The notes under the pieces: generated by a model
Database searches by the model: none
Told to the model about the DNA's origin: nothing
Seen by the model: the letters and a program-made list of their open reading frames with translations, nothing else
Source of the DNA: Thiopseudomonas sp.
GTDB lineage: Bacteria; Pseudomonadota; Gammaproteobacteria; Pseudomonadales; Pseudomonadaceae
Reading direction: 5' to 3'
NCBI GenBank assembly: GCA_018384595.1
Contig: JAHAYO010000099.1
Location: 1-36,389 of the forward strand
Length of the DNA stretch: 36,389 nt
In this document: positions 15,635 to 23,797 of the stretch, piece by piece
Position numbering within the stretch: position 1 is the first letter of the stretch
How the letters are laid out: each line of letters begins with the position of its first letter
Program-made: the position numbers and the translations under genes

Positions 15635-16447
15635 TCAGCCGATTAGGCGATCAACAAAAAACTCCAGATGCCCCTTGGGGGTTACAGCCAGTGGCCATGC
15701 ATCCACCTTCTGCGCAATGGCACGAAATGCCTGAGATGCCTTGCTGCGCGGATAAGCTTCGTATACAGGGCGCTGGCGCTGGATGGCCTTGCGCACCATT
15801 TCGTCATACGGTACGGCCCCCAAGTATTGCAAAGCAACATCATCCAGAAAACGTTCAGTCACATTTACCAGCTTATTATATAAATTGCGACCTTCCTGTG
15901 GGCTATGTGCCATATTGGCCAGCACACGGAAGCGGTTCATGCCAAATTGCTTGTTCAGCAGCTTGATCAGGGCATAGGCATCGGTGATTGAGGTGGGCTC
16001 ATCACACACCACCAGCACCACCTCTTGCGCAGCGCGCACAAAGCTGGTCACCGAGTCGCCGATACCGGCGGCGGTATCGACAATCAATACGTCCAGATTG
16101 TCACCCAGCTCACTGAATGCTTGAATCAGGCCCGCATGCTGCATGGGCGTCATCTCAACCAAACTCTGGGTGCCTGAAGAGGCCGGCACAATTTTGACGC
16201 CCGCTGGACCTGCCAGCAAGACATCACGCAAGTCGCACTCGCCGGCCATCACCTCGGCCAGAGTGCGCTTGGGCTCCAGCCCTAGCAAAACGTCAACGTT
16301 GGCCAGACCAAAGTCGGCGTCCAGCAAAACGACCCGCCGCCCCATGTTGGCCAGAGCCACCGACAGGTTGACCGACACGTTGGTTTTGCCGACGCCGCCT
16401 TTGCCACCTGTTACTGCAATTACTTGAACGGGATTTTTGTTAGACAT
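15635..16447 (-). CDS. fleN: Flagellar number regulator FleN/FlhG (MinD-like ATPase)
   Basis: A 270-residue MinD-type ATPase that limits flagellar number and, in Pseudomonas, restrains the FleQ activator. The deviant Walker A motif is intact (VTGGKGGVGKTNVSVNLSVA), followed by RVVLLDADFGLANVDVLLG and the Walker B-like VLIVDTAAGIGDSV. The C-terminal part contains YLGAVPYDEMVRKAIQRQRP, typical of FlhG. No N-terminal extension with a DQAxxLR FlhF-activating motif is evident before the Walker motif, as in the shorter Pseudomonas form. It lies between flhF (39 bases) and fliA (19 bases), as in other polar flagellates. Confidence 0.95.
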   Translation of the reverse strand: MSNKNPVQVIAVTGGKGGVGKTNVSVNLSVALANMGRRVVLLDADFGLANVDVLLGLEPKRTLAEVMAGECDLRDVLLAGPAGVKIVPASSGTQSLVEMTPMQHAGLIQAFSELGDNLDVLIVDTAAGIGDSVTSFVRAAQEVVLVVCDEPTSITDAYALIKLLNKQFGMNRFRVLANMAHSPQEGRNLYNKLVNVTERFLDDVALQYLGAVPYDEMVRKAIQRQRPVYEAYPRSKASQAFRAIAQKVDAWPLAVTPKGHLEFFVDRLIG

Positions 16448-16486
16448 TGGATTTACACCTTAAAAACATTCAGTTGCTGTCAGCGC

Positions 16487-17782
16487 TTACACGGCATGGC
16501 GCGCGTGGGCGGTTGTACCGGCAAAGAGTTCAGCCATGGTGCCCTCTGTGGGTTCGTCCGGGTTCTGCATGCGCACGGCACGGCTAACCAGCTGATGGCT
16601 GCGTGACACCTGAATGTCATCAGGAATTTTGGGACCATCAGTAGTATAAGCGACACAGAGACCTTGGCCAATTGCCATACCCAATACCTCACCCATGCTG
16701 ACCGCCTCGTCCAGCTTGGTAATGATGCAGCCGGCTAGGCCACAACGTTTGTAAGCATGCCATGCCGCCTTGAGTACCTGAGCTTGGCTGGTAGCCGCCA
16801 GCACTAGGTAATTGCGCACCGGATACTTGCGGGTTGTCAGGTTGTCCAGTTGCAGCACCAGTGCCGGATCGCTGGCCGGCAAGCCGGCGGTATCCACCAG
16901 CACAATGCGCTTGCTGGCCAGCGGCTGCAGCGCCTGCTCCAGAGATTGCCCCGCCTCTACATGACTAACCGGCACATTGAGGATGCGACCCAGCGTCTTC
17001 AGCTGCTCTTGGGCACCTAGGCGGTAACAGTCCATGCTGACAATGGCGATATTCTGCGCGCCATGCTCAAGCACATAGCGAGCGGCCAGTTTGGCCAACG
17101 TGGTGGTCTTACCCATGCCAGCCGGCCCCACTAGAGCAATAACGCCACCCTGCTGTACCGGCTCGTCTTTCGGCGACTGCACCGAACGCGCCAGCACTGC
17201 CAGCGCCATGCGCCAAGCATCGCGGGTGTCCAGCGTGTGTGGGATTTTTTTCATCACGGCGCTGATCACATCCGCCGGTAGGCCCATTTTCTGCAGCTTG
17301 CGCCATACGGCGGCATGACCGGGCTGCTTCTGGGCAAAGCCCTGCCAGCCCATATTGCCCATTTGAGTTTCGATCAGTTCTCGCAGCCCCATCAGCTCAG
17401 AGCGCATTTGTGCCAGCTCTTGCTGCTCGACTGCGGAGCGGGCAGTCACGGGGGCGGGTTCGGCGACACGCGCGGAGTGCTCCATAACACTGTCAAACAG
17501 CTGGCGATCACGCCCACCGGCGGCCACCTGCGCACGCTGCTCAAAGTCCGATTTAGCGCTCAGGATTTTCTGGCTGGTTTTACGCAGCTCAGCTTCAAGG
17601 GCCGGGTTGGCGGCACGACTGGCCAGCGGCTGCGGGCTGTAATCCAACGCAGCGGTCAGCTCGATACCACCTGCCAGACGACGCGTGGAAAGAATGGCGG
17701 CATCAGCTCCCAGCTCTTCTTTTACGCGGTTCATTGCCTGGCGCATATCTGCGGCAAAAAAGCGTTTGACTTGCATGGCCAT
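16487..17782 (-). CDS. flhF: Flagellar SRP-type GTPase FlhF
   Basis: A 431-residue GTPase that sets flagellar position at the cell pole. The N-terminal B domain (MQVKRFFAADMRQAMNRVKE) precedes an N domain (about 130-210) and the SRP G domain. The P-loop is LVGPAGMGKTTTLAKLAARY, with Ala and Met where GPTGVGKTTT is usual; the Lys and Thr that hold nucleotide are kept. Further G motifs are IVSMDCYRLGAQEQLKTLG, VLVDTAGLPASDP and IITKLDEAVSMGEVLGMA. It follows flhA by 12 bases and precedes fleN. FlhF and FleN act as a pair to give one or few polar flagella, which agrees with the polar array genes further on. Confidence 0.95.
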   Translation of the reverse strand: MAMQVKRFFAADMRQAMNRVKEELGADAAILSTRRLAGGIELTAALDYSPQPLASRAANPALEAELRKTSQKILSAKSDFEQRAQVAAGGRDRQLFDSVMEHSARVAEPAPVTARSAVEQQELAQMRSELMGLRELIETQMGNMGWQGFAQKQPGHAAVWRKLQKMGLPADVISAVMKKIPHTLDTRDAWRMALAVLARSVQSPKDEPVQQGGVIALVGPAGMGKTTTLAKLAARYVLEHGAQNIAIVSMDCYRLGAQEQLKTLGRILNVPVSHVEAGQSLEQALQPLASKRIVLVDTAGLPASDPALVLQLDNLTTRKYPVRNYLVLAATSQAQVLKAAWHAYKRCGLAGCIITKLDEAVSMGEVLGMAIGQGLCVAYTTDGPKIPDDIQVSRSHQLVSRAVRMQNPDEPTEGTMAELFAGTTAHARHAV

Positions 17783-17794
17783 GACTGTGCCCTC

Positions 17795-19936
17795 TTAGTT
17801 TTGTCCTACCGTCGCTACGATAGTGACCTGCTTGTTGTCCGGTATCTCTTGGTAGGCCAGTACGTAAATATTGGGTACTGCCATCCGGGCAAAGCGCGAC
17901 ATCATGGCTCGAATCTGTCCGGCTACCAGTAAAATTACCGGCTGGCCCTGCATTTCCTGACGTTGCGCCGCCTCGACCAGAGACTGCTGTAACTTTTCGG
18001 CCATTCCGGGTTCGAGCAATATGCCACCTTCTCCACCCTGTCCAGCCTGCTGCAGACTATTAAGCAATATCTGTTCCAACCTGGGCTCCAAGGTAATCAC
18101 AGGCAGCTCGGAGTCAAGCCCGACAATGCTTTGCACAATGGCACGGGATAAAGCCACCCGCACTGCCGCCACCATGGCGGCAGAATCTTGACTCTTGGCA
18201 GCGGCGTTCGCGATGGCCTCGGCAATGGTGCGTATGTCGCGCACCGGCACCTGCTCCTGCAGCAGTTGCTGCAGGATCTTCAGCAAAACCGACAAGGAAA
18301 TCATGCCCGGCACCAGCTCCTCGGCCAGCCGTGGCGAGCTTCTGGACAGTACCTGCATCAACTGCTGCACTTCTTCGTGACCAATCAGCTCATGGGCGTG
18401 CTTGCTCAGCACCTGATTGAGGTGGGTGGCCACGACTGTACTGGCATCCACCACGGTATAGCCCAGCGACTGCGCCTGATCGCGCTGGTTAGGTTCGATC
18501 CAGACCGCCTCAAGCCCAAAGGCCGGATCGGTGGTAGCCAGACCGGTAACGGTGCCAAATACTTGCCCCGGATTGATGGCCAGCTCCCGCTCGGGATACA
18601 CCTCGGCCTCTGCCACAGTGACGCCCATTAGCGTCAGCCGGTAAGCATTGGGGTTCAGGTCAAGGTTGTCGCGGATGTGCACCGATGGCATCAGAAAGCC
18701 CAGGTCTTGCGATAGTTTTTTACGCACGCCCTTGATGCGCGCCAGCAACTGACCGCCTTGGTTGCGATCCACCAGCGGAATGAGCCGGTAGCCGACCTCC
18801 AGCCCAACCATATCCACCGGCGTGACATCATCCCAGCCCAATTCGCGCTGCTCGGGAGCCACCGCCGCCGGCAACTGCTCGCCACCACCGTCTTGGCTTT
18901 TCTGCACCGACGTACCGGCGGTTTCGTCAGTTTTTTGCTTGCGCCAAATCCAGTAGGCACCCGCTGCAGCCATAAAGCCAAGGCCAAGAAACGACATGTG
19001 CGGCATGCCCGGCACCAAGCCCATGGCAATCAAAATAGCAGCCGAAACAGCCAGCGCTTTCGGCGAACTGAACATCTGACGCTGGATTTGCTGGCCCATG
19101 TCCTCGGCTGTGGTCACCCGAGTCACCATCACCGCCGCTGCGGTAGACAGCAACAACCCAGGAATCTGCGCCACCAAACCGTCACCAATGGTCAGCAGCG
19201 AATACACCACACCAGCTTCTTTAAAGCTCATGTCGTGTTGCGCCATGCCAATGGCAATACCGCCCAGCAAGTTGATAAACAGAATCAGCAAGCCAGCAAC
19301 GGCGTCACCGCGCACAAACTTACTGGCACCATCCATAGAGCCGTAAAAGTCTGCTTCTTGGGCTACTTCTGCACGGCGAGTTTTTGCTTCCTCTTGGTCA
19401 ATCAGACCCGAGTTAAGGTCGGCGTCAATCGCCATCTGCTTGCCCGGCATGGCGTCCAGGGTAAAGCGGGCGCTCACCTCGGAAATCCGCCCAGCACCCT
19501 TGGTCACCACCACAAAGTTGATGATCATCAGGATGGCAAACACCACGGCACCGACCACATAGTTGCCGCCAACCACCACCTCGCCAAAGGCTTGGATTAC
19601 CTTGCCGGCGGCATCACCGCCATCATGGCCATGCAACAACACCACCCGCGTCGAAGCGACGTTAAGCGCCAGTCGCATCAAGGTGGCAACCAGCAAGATA
19701 GTCGGGAACGCCGCAAAATCCAGCGGGCGCATGGCGTACACACAGACCAGCAGCACCACAATCGCCAGCGCGATATTGAATGTAAAGAACACATCCAGCA
19801 AAAACGGCGGAACGGGCAGCGTCATCATGCCCAGGATGACCAACAGCAACAGGGGCACACCCAGGTTACCCTGCCTTAGCAAAGATGCGCCTGTGCGCAT
19901 GCCCGTCATTACCTGCGTTCGATCCACTTTAGCCAT
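17795..19936 (-). CDS. flhA: Flagellar export gate protein FlhA
   Basis: A 713-residue inner-membrane component of the flagellar type III export gate. The N-terminal half has about eight membrane helices, starting NLGVPLLLLVILGMMTLPVP. The FHIPEP signature region is present (RISEVSARFTLDAMPGKQMA, then DADLNSGLIDQEEAKTRR). The C-terminal half from about 350 is the cytoplasmic ring that binds export chaperones. I chose the ATG at 19936 (MAKVDRTQVMTG), similar to the Pseudomonas start MDRTQ; a TTG eight codons upstream is in frame but has no better ribosome site. It is first in this minus-strand block and is preceded by a sigma-54 promoter. flhB, usually next to it, is not found here. Confidence 0.96.
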   Translation of the reverse strand: MAKVDRTQVMTGMRTGASLLRQGNLGVPLLLLVILGMMTLPVPPFLLDVFFTFNIALAIVVLLVCVYAMRPLDFAAFPTILLVATLMRLALNVASTRVVLLHGHDGGDAAGKVIQAFGEVVVGGNYVVGAVVFAILMIINFVVVTKGAGRISEVSARFTLDAMPGKQMAIDADLNSGLIDQEEAKTRRAEVAQEADFYGSMDGASKFVRGDAVAGLLILFINLLGGIAIGMAQHDMSFKEAGVVYSLLTIGDGLVAQIPGLLLSTAAAVMVTRVTTAEDMGQQIQRQMFSSPKALAVSAAILIAMGLVPGMPHMSFLGLGFMAAAGAYWIWRKQKTDETAGTSVQKSQDGGGEQLPAAVAPEQRELGWDDVTPVDMVGLEVGYRLIPLVDRNQGGQLLARIKGVRKKLSQDLGFLMPSVHIRDNLDLNPNAYRLTLMGVTVAEAEVYPERELAINPGQVFGTVTGLATTDPAFGLEAVWIEPNQRDQAQSLGYTVVDASTVVATHLNQVLSKHAHELIGHEEVQQLMQVLSRSSPRLAEELVPGMISLSVLLKILQQLLQEQVPVRDIRTIAEAIANAAAKSQDSAAMVAAVRVALSRAIVQSIVGLDSELPVITLEPRLEQILLNSLQQAGQGGEGGILLEPGMAEKLQQSLVEAAQRQEMQGQPVILLVAGQIRAMMSRFARMAVPNIYVLAYQEIPDNKQVTIVATVGQN

Positions 19937-19990
19937 TACCCAAATTCCAACGTCAAACAACCGTCACATCGACGGAATACCCAGCACCAA

Positions 19991-20006
19991 TGCAAGAAAC
20001 ATTCCA
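19991..20006 (-). promoter_or_regulatory. Sigma-54 promoter of the flhA operon
   Basis: Reading the minus strand, TGGAATG-TTTC-TTGCA agrees with TGGCAYG-N4-TTGCW except for one base (A for C). The invariant GG and GC have the correct spacing. It lies 55 bases before the flhA ATG with a transcription start expected near 19980. Sigma-54 control of flhA is established in Pseudomonas (FleQ regulon). Confidence 0.7.
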
Positions 20007-20189
20007 TCCGCCGCCAACTCAGACGAGCCATACACAGCCGCCGGCAGCAATGGGCAGGCATGGTACCCGTTAAGACGCCAAAACTCCGCCCTTATCTATG
20101 TGCAAATTCGATGCATATACTCGACATGGCCGTCGGCGCGCTTTTTTGTCATCATGTCCAGCCCCTAACACGCTACGAACGTCCCCTTT

Positions 20190-20804
20190 ATGAGCAGACG
20201 CTGGTTTTTCATTATTTTGGCACTTGCCGCCTATTCTGGCTGGAATAACTGGAGCAACCGCGCCGTGCAGGTCAAAACCCCCGGCATGTTGGCACCCGAC
20301 GCCCCTCGCCAGCACAACCTGTCCGGCAGCTCGGCCCCAGTATTCCAACATAATGGCTACCGCATCGAAGCCCAGGCCAGCTACTCGCTGCAAGCCCGCC
20401 TGCTACGCAAAGAAAGCTACCGCAGCGGACGCGAGGCCGATCTATCACCCGTCGATTTCGCCCTCGGCTGGGGGCCCATGTCCGACAACGCCCTGCTGGA
20501 TCAAATGACCATTACCCAGAGCGGTCGCTTTTACTGGCTACGCTGGCAGCAGCTTAGCGTTCCCGTTTCCCAAGTCATGCAAAACTCAGCCAACACCCAC
20601 ATCATCCCCGCCAACACCCAAGTCGCCAGCCAGATACAGTCCATGCGCCCCGGCCAAGTGATTGAACTCAACGGCTATCTGGTCAATGCCTCCGCACCCG
20701 ACGGCTGGCGCTGGCGCAGCTCACTGACTCGCAAAGACACCGGCGCCGGTGCCTGCGAACTGTTCTGGGTCGAGTCGGCCCACGTCACACAGCCCACGCC
20801 CTGA
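20190..20804 (+). CDS. Conserved hypothetical membrane-anchored protein
   Basis: A 204-residue protein with an N-terminal hydrophobic segment (WFFIILALAAYSGW), probably an uncleaved anchor or signal peptide, and a soluble domain behind it. The central segment DLSPVDFALGWGPMSDNALL and the following QSGRFYWLRW belong to a conserved hypothetical family I have seen in many proteobacteria, but I know no function. Near the end, GQVIELNGYLVNASAPDGWR and WRSSLTRKDTGAGACELFW suggest a beta-rich domain. The gene stands alone, divergent from flhA with 253 bases between them, and has no clear ribosome site. Base composition and codon use look like its neighbours. Confidence 0.75.
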   Translation: MSRRWFFIILALAAYSGWNNWSNRAVQVKTPGMLAPDAPRQHNLSGSSAPVFQHNGYRIEAQASYSLQARLLRKESYRSGREADLSPVDFALGWGPMSDNALLDQMTITQSGRFYWLRWQQLSVPVSQVMQNSANTHIIPANTQVASQIQSMRPGQVIELNGYLVNASAPDGWRWRSSLTRKDTGAGACELFWVESAHVTQPTP

Positions 20805-21040
20805 ACGATGAATCACACCGGGCTTCGTGAAGGGCATTTCGCTTAAGTATGGCCACCACTCCCTGACCGAATTGCTGCTAAAAGAAAGCAATCCTAGTGC
20901 GCAAAAAACCTATGCGAGACTGTAAAGCCCATTGCGTAAATGCCTGAACCTTAGACTTCTCCCTTTCCCCCACAACGCGACAGCAGCCCAGCGCAGCTGG
21001 GCCACCCCCTCCCCAACACCGCATGGTCATTCGGGCCGCG

Positions 21041-21116
21041 CAAGGTCTGTGCAAGGCATCAGCACCTGTGACGAAGCTCGCTTCGGCGCGGGTGCGTAGC
21101 CGCAGCACAGACCTTG
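21041..21116. repeat. Nested inverted repeat (three concentric stems)
   Basis: Outer arms CAAGGTCTGTGC (21041-21052) and GCACAGACCTTG (21105-21116) are perfect 12-base complements. Inside them GCACC (21062-21066) pairs with GGTGC (21091-21095). The centre CGAAGC-TC-GCTTCG (21072-21085) is another perfect stem. There is no U-tract and no second copy was noticed in the window. Confidence 0.75.
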
Positions 21117-21120
21117 AACG

Positions 21121-21147
21121 GCACCAGCACCAAGCACCAAGCACCAA
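21121..21147. repeat. Short tandem repeat of GCACCAA
   Basis: One GCACCA unit (21121-21126) followed by three GCACCAA units (21127-21147), beginning five bases after the nested inverted repeat and continuing into an A/C-rich tract with few G or T. Confidence 0.7.
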
Positions 21148-21330
21148 ACCACTACACCAACCTAAGACAAAACAAACCCAACAGAACCAAAATAGCACCG
21201 CACCCACACCAAGGTAGCATGTTGCCAACACCAAACCTGCCCAACACTGTGACGGCAGGCAGCCACAGGCGGTACCCGCATCCCCGTCCTGCCCTGCACG
21301 ACACCTCACACAGCAATAAAGGAAGCACCC

Positions 21331-21615
21331 ATGAAAAAATTCCTCTTGATCCCCGCCCTATTCAGCCTGATGGTCGGCTTTGCCCAAGCCAACGACAGCT
21401 GGTTGCCCACCCTGAAAACCGACACCCCCGAGCAAGGTTTCCAGCTGGCCATCAAACTATCGCGCATGGGCGTTAAAACCACCCAGCCTAATATGGACGT
21501 GCTAAAAAAAGGCCGTGCCGACTACGCCACCGATGCTGAAGACCTGATTCAGGTGTCCCATGTCGTCGCCACCCACTTTGCCACCGTAGCGGCAGCCAAC
21601 AACTACTGGAAGTAA
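21331..21615 (+). CDS. Small exported protein of unknown function
   Basis: A 94-residue protein with a clear signal peptide (MKKFLLIPALFSLMVGFAQA, cleaved before NDSW), giving a mature periplasmic protein of about 74 residues. AGGA lies 8 bases before the ATG. The mature part is mostly helical in appearance, has no Cys, and contains GFQLAIKLSRMGVKTTQPNM and VVATHFATVAAANNYWK. I do not recognise the family. The good ribosome site and proper signal peptide make it a real gene. It follows a 526-base non-coding stretch and precedes a YdhR-like gene by 96 bases. Confidence 0.7.
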   Translation: MKKFLLIPALFSLMVGFAQANDSWLPTLKTDTPEQGFQLAIKLSRMGVKTTQPNMDVLKKGRADYATDAEDLIQVSHVVATHFATVAAANNYWK

Positions 21616-21711
21616 TCCACACCCGCCACGGATGGCTGCTACACAGATCCAGCCCACACAGTTTCCTGCTATGCTTTGCCCTGTTTTTTACCTCGACCCA
21701 CGGGCACAGAC

Positions 21712-22011
21712 ATGTTCATCCTGCAAATCGACTTTCCCTTTCACGGCCCCTTCGGCCACGACCTGAGCCAGGCCATGCAACCACTGGCACAGGATATTGC
21801 CGCCGAAACCGGCCTGCTCTGGAAAATCTGGACCGAAAATGCCGACACGCGCCAAGCCGGCGGCATTTATTTGTTTGCCGACCGCAACGCAGCCAGCGCC
21901 TATCTGGACAAGCACAGCCAGCGCCTACAGGCTGCCGGCATCAGCGACATCCGCAGCCGCATTTTTGCCGTCAACCAACCCCTGAGCCATATCAACCGGG
22001 CCCCACTATGA
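21712..22011 (+). CDS. YdhR-like mono-oxygenase-fold protein
   Basis: A 99-residue protein of the YdhR/putative mono-oxygenase family, with a dimeric alpha+beta-barrel ferredoxin-like fold. The pattern fits: beta strand MFILQIDFPF, helix DLSQAMQPLAQDIAAETGLL, then LLWKIWTENADTRQAGGIYL, which is the family hallmark, and ASAYLDKHSQRL. The true substrate of these proteins is not established, although an aromatic mono-oxygenase role is suggested from fold. I chose the ATG at 21712; an in-frame TTG 12 codons upstream is unlikely. Its stop overlaps the ATG of the next gene by four bases (ATGA), so the two are coupled. Confidence 0.82.
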   Translation: MFILQIDFPFHGPFGHDLSQAMQPLAQDIAAETGLLWKIWTENADTRQAGGIYLFADRNAASAYLDKHSQRLQAAGISDIRSRIFAVNQPLSHINRAPL

Positions 22012-22355
22012 GCAAACTCGACGAAATCCTTGCACAAAACCGCCGTGACAGTGAGCGCGGCTACCGTGACAAAGCCCTGCGTATGTACCCGCACCACTGC
22101 GGACGTTGCGCCCGTGAATTTAGCGGCAAGCGCCTAAGCGAGCTGACCGTGCACCACCGCGATCACAACCACGACAATAACCCGCCCGACGGCTCCAACT
22201 GGGAGTTGCTGTGCCTGTACTGCCATGACAACGAACACCAGCGTCAGGTGGATATGCACTATCAGAAAGAAGAAGCCGCCGGCCAGAAAGGCCCGCAGCA
22301 AACCTACAAGGGACTGGCCGGACTGGCCGACCTGCTCAAGAAGAGCCCAGACTAA
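22008..22355 (+). CDS. yajD: YajD-like HNH nuclease-family protein
   Basis: A 115-residue HNH-domain protein similar to E. coli YajD. The domain includes two CxxC zinc pairs (HCGRCAREF and LCLYCHDNEH) around the catalytic-type segment LTVHHRDHNHDNNPPDGSNW. E. coli YajD shares the stretch DGSNWELLCLYCHD, which supports the orthology. Nuclease activity is inferred from the fold; the cellular role is not known. The start overlaps the stop of the YdhR-like gene by four bases. No restriction methylase or phage genes are around it, so it is not part of a restriction or packaging module. Confidence 0.87.
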   Translation: MSKLDEILAQNRRDSERGYRDKALRMYPHHCGRCAREFSGKRLSELTVHHRDHNHDNNPPDGSNWELLCLYCHDNEHQRQVDMHYQKEEAAGQKGPQQTYKGLAGLADLLKKSPD

Positions 22356-22358
22356 AAC

Positions 22359-22817
22359 CTACAAAAAGCGCCCTTTGCGCTGTTCAATACGAAACTCCAG
22401 CGAAGACGCCCGATAACCGCTGCGCAGCGGCGGCACCGGCAGGCAATGCTCCCAATGCTGACCGGCTGCCAGCGGGCTATCGCCGCTGTAGGCTGGGTTG
22501 TTGTAGCGCTCTTCCACCAGATTCGTGCGCTCACCGGGCCGGTAAGCAGCAATGCGCCAGCTCAAACTGTCCAGCGCCCGCCCGCTGTTGTTATCAATGC
22601 GCACCCGTAACTGTAGGTCTGCCGGACAGCCTTTAGGCGCATATTCGATGCTCATCTGCAACTGCGCCAGCAAGGACTCAGTGCGGATTTCAGCCCACTG
22701 CACACGCGCTGCGATCACCAACAACAGCGCCAATAAGGGCAACGCCACCGCCAGCGTGCGTTTCGGGTAGCGCAGCAGCAGCGCAACCCAAGTCAGGGCG
22801 GGAATCAGAGGTATCAT
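22359..22817 (-). CDS. Hypothetical membrane-anchored protein downstream of yaaA
   Basis: A 152-residue protein. The first 45 residues are strongly hydrophobic, with two segments (MIPLIPALTWVALLLRYP and TLAVALPLLALLLVIAARV). The remaining part looks extracytoplasmic and beta-rich: a pair of Cys at about residues 63 and 125 could form a disulfide, and LQLRVRIDNNSGRALDSLSW suggests an immunoglobulin-like fold. It starts 2 bases after the yaaA stop on the same strand, so it is probably cotranscribed. Similar genes next to yaaA occur in Pseudomonas, as far as I recall, sometimes labelled multidrug transporter without support. The function is unknown. Confidence 0.75.
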   Translation of the reverse strand: MIPLIPALTWVALLLRYPKRTLAVALPLLALLLVIAARVQWAEIRTESLLAQLQMSIEYAPKGCPADLQLRVRIDNNSGRALDSLSWRIAAYRPGERTNLVEERYNNPAYSGDSPLAAGQHWEHCLPVPPLRSGYRASSLEFRIEQRKGRFL

Positions 22818-22819
22818 AA

Positions 22820-23599
22820 TCAGGCGTCCGCATGGTCGCGCAAAAACACCAAGCGCCCAGCACGGGATTGGCTTTCGCTAAAATAATATCCGTCCACATC
22901 AAAGGCTTTTAGCTGCTCCACCGACTGAATGCGGTTGCGAATAACGTAGCGTGCCATTAACCCGCGTGCTTTTTTGGCATAAAAACTGATGATCTTGTAC
23001 TGGCCGTTTTTCTGGTCTTTGAAGTCAACATTAACCAAGTGCGCCTGCAGGCGGGCCGGCTGAATCGACTTGAAATACTCGTTGGAGGCTAGATTAAGCA
23101 AGGTTCCCATACCCTTCTCGTCCATATAGGCATTCAGCGTATCCGTCAGCGTTGTACCCCAGAAGCCGTACAAATCCTTGCCGTGCGGGTTGGCCACTTT
23201 AGTACCCATTTCCAGCCGGTAAGGCTGCATCAGATCCAGCGGGCGCAATACACCATACAACCCCGATAACATGCGCAGGTGTACCTGTGCATAGGCTAAG
23301 TCATCTTCACTGAGGCTATCCGCGTCCAGCCCCGTATATACATCGCCCTTGAACGCCAGCAGTGCCTGCTTGGCATTGGCGGTGGTAAATACAGGCTGCC
23401 ATTCGGCAAACCGTGCCACGTTCAAACCCGCCAAGGTGTCGGAAATTTTCATCAATTCGGCCAACTGCTGCGGGCTGTAGCCACGCATCAAGTCCACCAA
23501 CTGCGCCGCCTGCTCTACAAACTGCGGCTGGGTGTATTGGGCTGTGACCGGCGGAGTGTTGTAGTCCAGCGTTTTGGCCGGAGAAATCACCATCAACAT
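22820..23599 (-). CDS. yaaA: Peroxide stress protein YaaA (UPF0246)
   Basis: A 259-residue YaaA/DUF328 protein. In E. coli it lowers free intracellular iron during hydrogen peroxide stress and is under OxyR. Signatures: the start [71 protein letters not shown] and the end [14 protein letters not shown] chose the ATG at 23599 because AGGA lies 9 bases upstream and it aligns with E. coli MLILISPAKTL. The ATG at 23608 would abut that ribosome site. A TATACT -10-like box lies at 23653-23658 on the minus strand. The gene is divergent from cbrX. Confidence 0.94.
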   Translation of the reverse strand: MLMVISPAKTLDYNTPPVTAQYTQPQFVEQAAQLVDLMRGYSPQQLAELMKISDTLAGLNVARFAEWQPVFTTANAKQALLAFKGDVYTGLDADSLSEDDLAYAQVHLRMLSGLYGVLRPLDLMQPYRLEMGTKVANPHGKDLYGFWGTTLTDTLNAYMDEKGMGTLLNLASNEYFKSIQPARLQAHLVNVDFKDQKNGQYKIISFYAKKARGLMARYVIRNRIQSVEQLKAFDVDGYYFSESQSRAGRLVFLRDHADA

Positions 23600-23797
23600 G
23601 GGCGTCATTCCTATAAAGCATGGGACACTGCGCCCCGTAAAATCTGCCGGTCAGTATACGCAGGCCGGCCATTTTTTGCAGGCCTTGGCCGTCGCCCTAG
23701 GCCGGACGGGTTACGCCTAAAGTCAAGCTGTGGCTACTGGCGATTGCCCCGCTGCACAGGTTACTATCGGTAACACCTACTTAATGAACCCTCATCC

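Larger units (their letters stand above)
20805..21330. other. 526-base gene-poor stretch with repeats
   Basis: No convincing gene. It contains a small hairpin GCCCAG-CGCAG-CTGGGC (20986-21002), a nested inverted repeat (21041-21116), a GCACCAA tandem repeat (21121-21147) and an A/C-rich tract to about 21214. A 32-codon ORF from GTG at 20827 to 20925 reads VKGISLKYGHHSLTELLLKE and could be a gene remnant. On the minus strand a 143-codon frame (20878-21309) is rich in Cys and Trp and looks like chance. The final bases hold AGGA, the ribosome site of the next gene. Confidence 0.6.

Noticed and set aside
18758-19879. 373-codon + strand ORF inside flhA
   Set aside because: Antisense shadow of flhA with His/Gln-rich low-complexity translation.
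21041-21116. Integron attC site or intrinsic terminator
   Set aside because: It lacks the GTTRRRY/RYYYAAC core sites of attC, and has no U-tract or gene in the right place for a terminator.
20878-21309. 143-codon minus-strand ORF rich in Cys, Trp and Gly
   Set aside because: It is the complement of the A/C-rich tract and the repeats. The composition is explained by base skew, and there is no ribosome site or recognisable domain.
23734-23749. Sigma-54 candidate before cbrX (TGGCGAT...GC)
   Set aside because: GG and GC spacing fits, but only about half of the other defined positions match.
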